6,917 bases of DNA from Propionibacteriaceae bacterium (GTDB lineage: Bacteria > Actinomycetota > Actinomycetes > Propionibacteriales > Propionibacteriaceae), in NCBI GenBank assembly GCA_003451975.1, contig DMIX01000343.1, positions 1 to 6,917 on the forward strand, given 5' to 3'. Position numbers and translations under genes: made by a program. The notes below the pieces were generated by a model, which was given only the letters and a program-made list of their open reading frames with translations, ran no database searches and was not told the origin of the DNA. Below, piece by piece: positions 4,899 through 6,917 of this stretch (within the stretch, counting starts at the first letter, position 1; every line of letters starts with the position of its first letter).

Positions 4899-6764
4899 GT
4901 GGCAGGCATGATCAATCCTGAAGACCTCGAAACGGTGCGCGAGCGCTCCCGGATCGAAGACGTCGTCGGTGGTCATGTCACGCTGCGTCGCGGCGGCGGC
5001 GGATCGCTCACCGGGCTGTGTCCTTTTCATGAGGAAAAGACCGCTTCCTTCCACGTGACGCCCGCTCGTGGCTACTTTCACTGCTTCGGCTGCGGGGAGG
5101 GGGGCGACGTCTTCGACTTCGTTCAGAAGATCAACAACATCAGCTTCAGCGAGGCCGTCGAACTGTTAGCCGACCGTTGCGGTGTGCAACTGCGCTATAC
5201 CAACTCCGATGGGCCGCGGACCGAACCAGGCCTACGGCTGCGGGTGCTGGAAGCCAACAAGGCGGCCGCCGAGTACTTCACTGAGCAGTTGAACGCTGCT
5301 GCGGGCCTGCCCGGACGTCAGTTCTTAGACGGACGCGGCTTCGACCAGGACGCTGCCGCCCACTTCGGCATCGGCTACGCGCCGCAGGGTGGCCATGAGC
5401 TGCGCGACCAGCTGCGCACCCGGGGTTTTCGTGACGAAGAGCTGGTGAAGGCCGGCCTCATCCGTGAGCAGGGTTGGGACTTCTTCCAAGGCCGGGTGTT
5501 GTGGCCGATCCGCGACGCCGGTGGCTCGGTGCTGGGCTTCGGGGCGCGGCGCATCTTCGAGGACGACCGAATGCCGGCGAAGTACCTCAACACTCCCGAG
5601 ACGGTGGTCTACAAGAAGTCCCAGGTGCTCTACGGACTCGATCTGGCCAGGGCGAACATCGCCAAGAAGAACCAGGTGGTGATCGTCGAGGGGTACACCG
5701 ACGTCATGGCCTGCCATCTGGCCGGCGTCGACACGGCAGTCGCCTCGTGCGGTACCGCGTTCGGTGAAGGCCATAGTCGGATGCTGCAGCGTCTGCTCGG
5801 CACCGGCGAAGTCTCTGCCGGCGAGGTGATTTTCACCTTCGACGGTGACGCCGCCGGCCAGGCTGCGGCGATGAAGGCGTTCAAGGACGATCACATCTTC
5901 GCCGCCCAGACCTATGTGGCCGTAGCCCGCAATGGCCTGGACCCCTGCGATCTGCGAATGGCTGACGGTGACGCCGCCATTCGGGATCTCGTGGCTCAAC
6001 GCGAGCCGCTGTACCGCTTCGTGATGCGCAATGTGGTCTCTCGCTACGACTTGGACCGTGCTGATGGCCGCCTGGCCGCCGTGCGTGCCGCCGCGCCGCT
6101 GGTGAGTAGCGTCCGTGACAAGAGCCTGGTGCGTGGGTACGTCTCTGACATTGCCAAGTTGGTGGGCATGGAACTGGAGGATGTGCGAGCCGAGGTTCGC
6201 ACCTACCAACGGTCACATCCCCGCAACGAGCGGCCCGCAAACATCCCTGGTGACTCGGCGCCGATGCCACCGGACGTGCCTGCGGCCACCCCGGGTCTGC
6301 GGCTGCCACCTCCCGACGATCGCGAATTGGAGGCGGAGCGGGCCACCTTGCGTTTGCTGCTGCACGCCCGGGATCTCTTCGACGACGACTTCAACCACCT
6401 CACGATTGAGGACTTCACTCACCCCGCCTACCAGGCATTGTTTGCGGCGATCACCGCAGCTGCCGACGGTCCACAGGAGTGGTCGGCGCGAGTGTTGCAG
6501 GCCGTGTCGGATCCGACACTGGAACAACTCGTGATCACGATGATGGTCGAACCGGAGCTTCGTGAACCCACCAAGGTCTATGCCGCGGAGTATTCAGCGG
6601 TGCTGCGACTGAAGCCGCTGGCTCGCGAGATCGCCGACCTGCGCTCGAAGGTGCAACGCATGGATCCGGAGAAGGAACCCGCAGCCCACGCAAAACTGTT
6701 CGCGCGCCTGGTGGCGCTGGAAGCAGATCGCAAAGCGCTGTTGGCCGTAGCCACGGGCGCCTAG
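4899..6764 (+). CDS. dnaG: DNA primase DnaG
   Basis: A 621-residue primase that makes the short RNA primers for replication, working with the DnaB helicase at the fork. The N-terminal CHC2 zinc finger has C41, H44, C62 and C65 in CPFHEEKTASF and CFGCGEGGD; the usual EKTPSF carries Ala in place of Pro. The RNA polymerase core includes YLNTPET (229-235) and YGLDLA. The TOPRIM domain shows IVEGYTDV (262-269, E264) and TFDGDAAG (313-320) with metal-binding D315 and D317. A Pro-rich linker lies at about 441-475. The C-terminal helicase-interacting region (about 478-615) includes LRLLLHARDLFDDDF and a coiled-coil-like basic end. Length is normal. GTG 4899 is preferred over ATG 4908 because it gives MAGMI, matching the conserved actinobacterial MAGRI start, and fits the -10 spacing. 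It is divergent from paralogue 2, and 39 nt separate its stop from the next start. Confidence 0.97.
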   Translation: MAGMINPEDLETVRERSRIEDVVGGHVTLRRGGGGSLTGLCPFHEEKTASFHVTPARGYFHCFGCGEGGDVFDFVQKINNISFSEAVELLADRCGVQLRYTNSDGPRTEPGLRLRVLEANKAAAEYFTEQLNAAAGLPGRQFLDGRGFDQDAAAHFGIGYAPQGGHELRDQLRTRGFRDEELVKAGLIREQGWDFFQGRVLWPIRDAGGSVLGFGARRIFEDDRMPAKYLNTPETVVYKKSQVLYGLDLARANIAKKNQVVIVEGYTDVMACHLAGVDTAVASCGTAFGEGHSRMLQRLLGTGEVSAGEVIFTFDGDAAGQAAAMKAFKDDHIFAAQTYVAVARNGLDPCDLRMADGDAAIRDLVAQREPLYRFVMRNVVSRYDLDRADGRLAAVRAAAPLVSSVRDKSLVRGYVSDIAKLVGMELEDVRAEVRTYQRSHPRNERPANIPGDSAPMPPDVPAATPGLRLPPPDDRELEAERATLRLLLHARDLFDDDFNHLTIEDFTHPAYQALFAAITAAADGPQEWSARVLQAVSDPTLEQLVITMMVEPELREPTKVYAAEYSAVLRLKPLAREIADLRSKVQRMDPEKEPAAHAKLFARLVALEADRKALLAVATGA

Positions 6765-6790
6765 CCGGGTTGTGAGGCGGGACGCGGAAC

Positions 6791-6803
6791 TAGTGTTGTC
6801 GCA
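6791..6803 (+). promoter_or_regulatory. Candidate -10 box of the last gene
   Basis: TAGTGT (6791-6796) ends 7 nt before ATG 6804 with no Shine-Dalgarno. A -35-like TTGTGA (6770-6775) lies 15 nt upstream of it, shorter than ideal. If real, this gene has its own promoter although it follows dnaG on the same strand by only 39 nt. Confidence 0.35.
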
Positions 6804-6917
6804 ATGTTGCCGTCCACGCCTGCATCGCGGACGCCGCGTGTCTTTGGCTGGCTGACCAAGCTGCTGGGCATGAACACAGTGACATCGCTCGATCTGCTCA
6901 CCGCCGAGGACGAAGGG
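6804..6917 (+). CDS. Unrecognised protein, N-terminal fragment (truncated by window edge)
   Basis: Thirty-eight codons run open from ATG 6804 to the window end, in the same frame as dnaG. The start is short, Pro/Ser/Thr/Arg-rich (SRTPRVFG), then WLTKLLGMN and SLDLLTAEDEG. Third positions are mostly G or C, as in the other genes here, which supports coding. No family is recognisable from so short a piece. The segment after residue 13 looks mildly amphipathic, and no clear signal peptide is seen. ATG 6870 is an internal alternative. The frame at +2 is also open through the end, but has no equally placed start. A gene here is likely; its identity is unknown. Confidence 0.55.
   Translation, partial: MLPSTPASRTPRVFGWLTKLLGMNTVTSLDLLTAEDEG

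Noticed and set aside
5325..6209. 294-codon minus-strand frame inside dnaG
   Set aside because: It lies wholly antisense to conserved primase domains, has His/Gln/Val-rich shadow composition and no recognisable domain.

Overview
The window is chromosomal housekeeping DNA from a high-GC Gram-positive bacterium (Actinomycetota). A Propionibacteriales-like organism is a tentative inference from protein style. The grounds are GC-rich third codon positions, the actinobacterial forms of GlyRS, DusB and DnaG (DnaG opens MAGMI; DusB ends SGG), the dus-dgt-dnaG neighbourhood known from actinobacteria, and start codons placed 6-7 nt after TAnnnT boxes, as in leaderless actinobacterial genes.

Layout: (1) 1-338 (+), 3' end of a class II glycyl-tRNA synthetase gene. 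(2) 351-938 (-), protein-L-isoaspartate O-methyltransferase family gene. (3) 1035-2213 (+), tRNA-dihydrouridine synthase B. (4) 2279-2932 (-), membrane protein with a Pro/Gly/Tyr-rich N-terminus and three predicted membrane helices. (5) 3027-4151 (+), compact HD-domain dNTP triphosphohydrolase (Dgt family). (6) 4187-4744 (-), second membrane protein, apparently a paralogue of gene 4. (7) 4899-6764 (+), DNA primase DnaG. (8) 6804-6917 (+), 5' end of an unrecognised gene. No tRNA, rRNA, CRISPR array, insertion sequence or prophage part was seen. No stretch above 300 bases lacks a gene; the longest gap is the 154-nt divergent region 4745-4898.

The first seven genes alternate strand at every step (+ - + - + - +), so none of them shares an operon with a neighbour. 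Convergent gaps are 12, 65 and 35 nt; divergent gaps are 96, 94 and 154 nt. GC-rich hairpins lie in two of the convergent gaps, and GC-rich inverted repeats lie in two of the divergent gaps.

The known proteins serve translation (GlyRS, DusB), protein repair (Pcm), dNTP pool control (Dgt) and replication priming (DnaG). The unexplained part is the membrane-protein pair interleaved with dgt and dnaG. Both begin MSTP, share the same start-site context and share a helix-GRGR-helix C-terminus. I see no mobile or defence system here; the leads are the membrane pair, the leaderless-start signature and the strand alternation.
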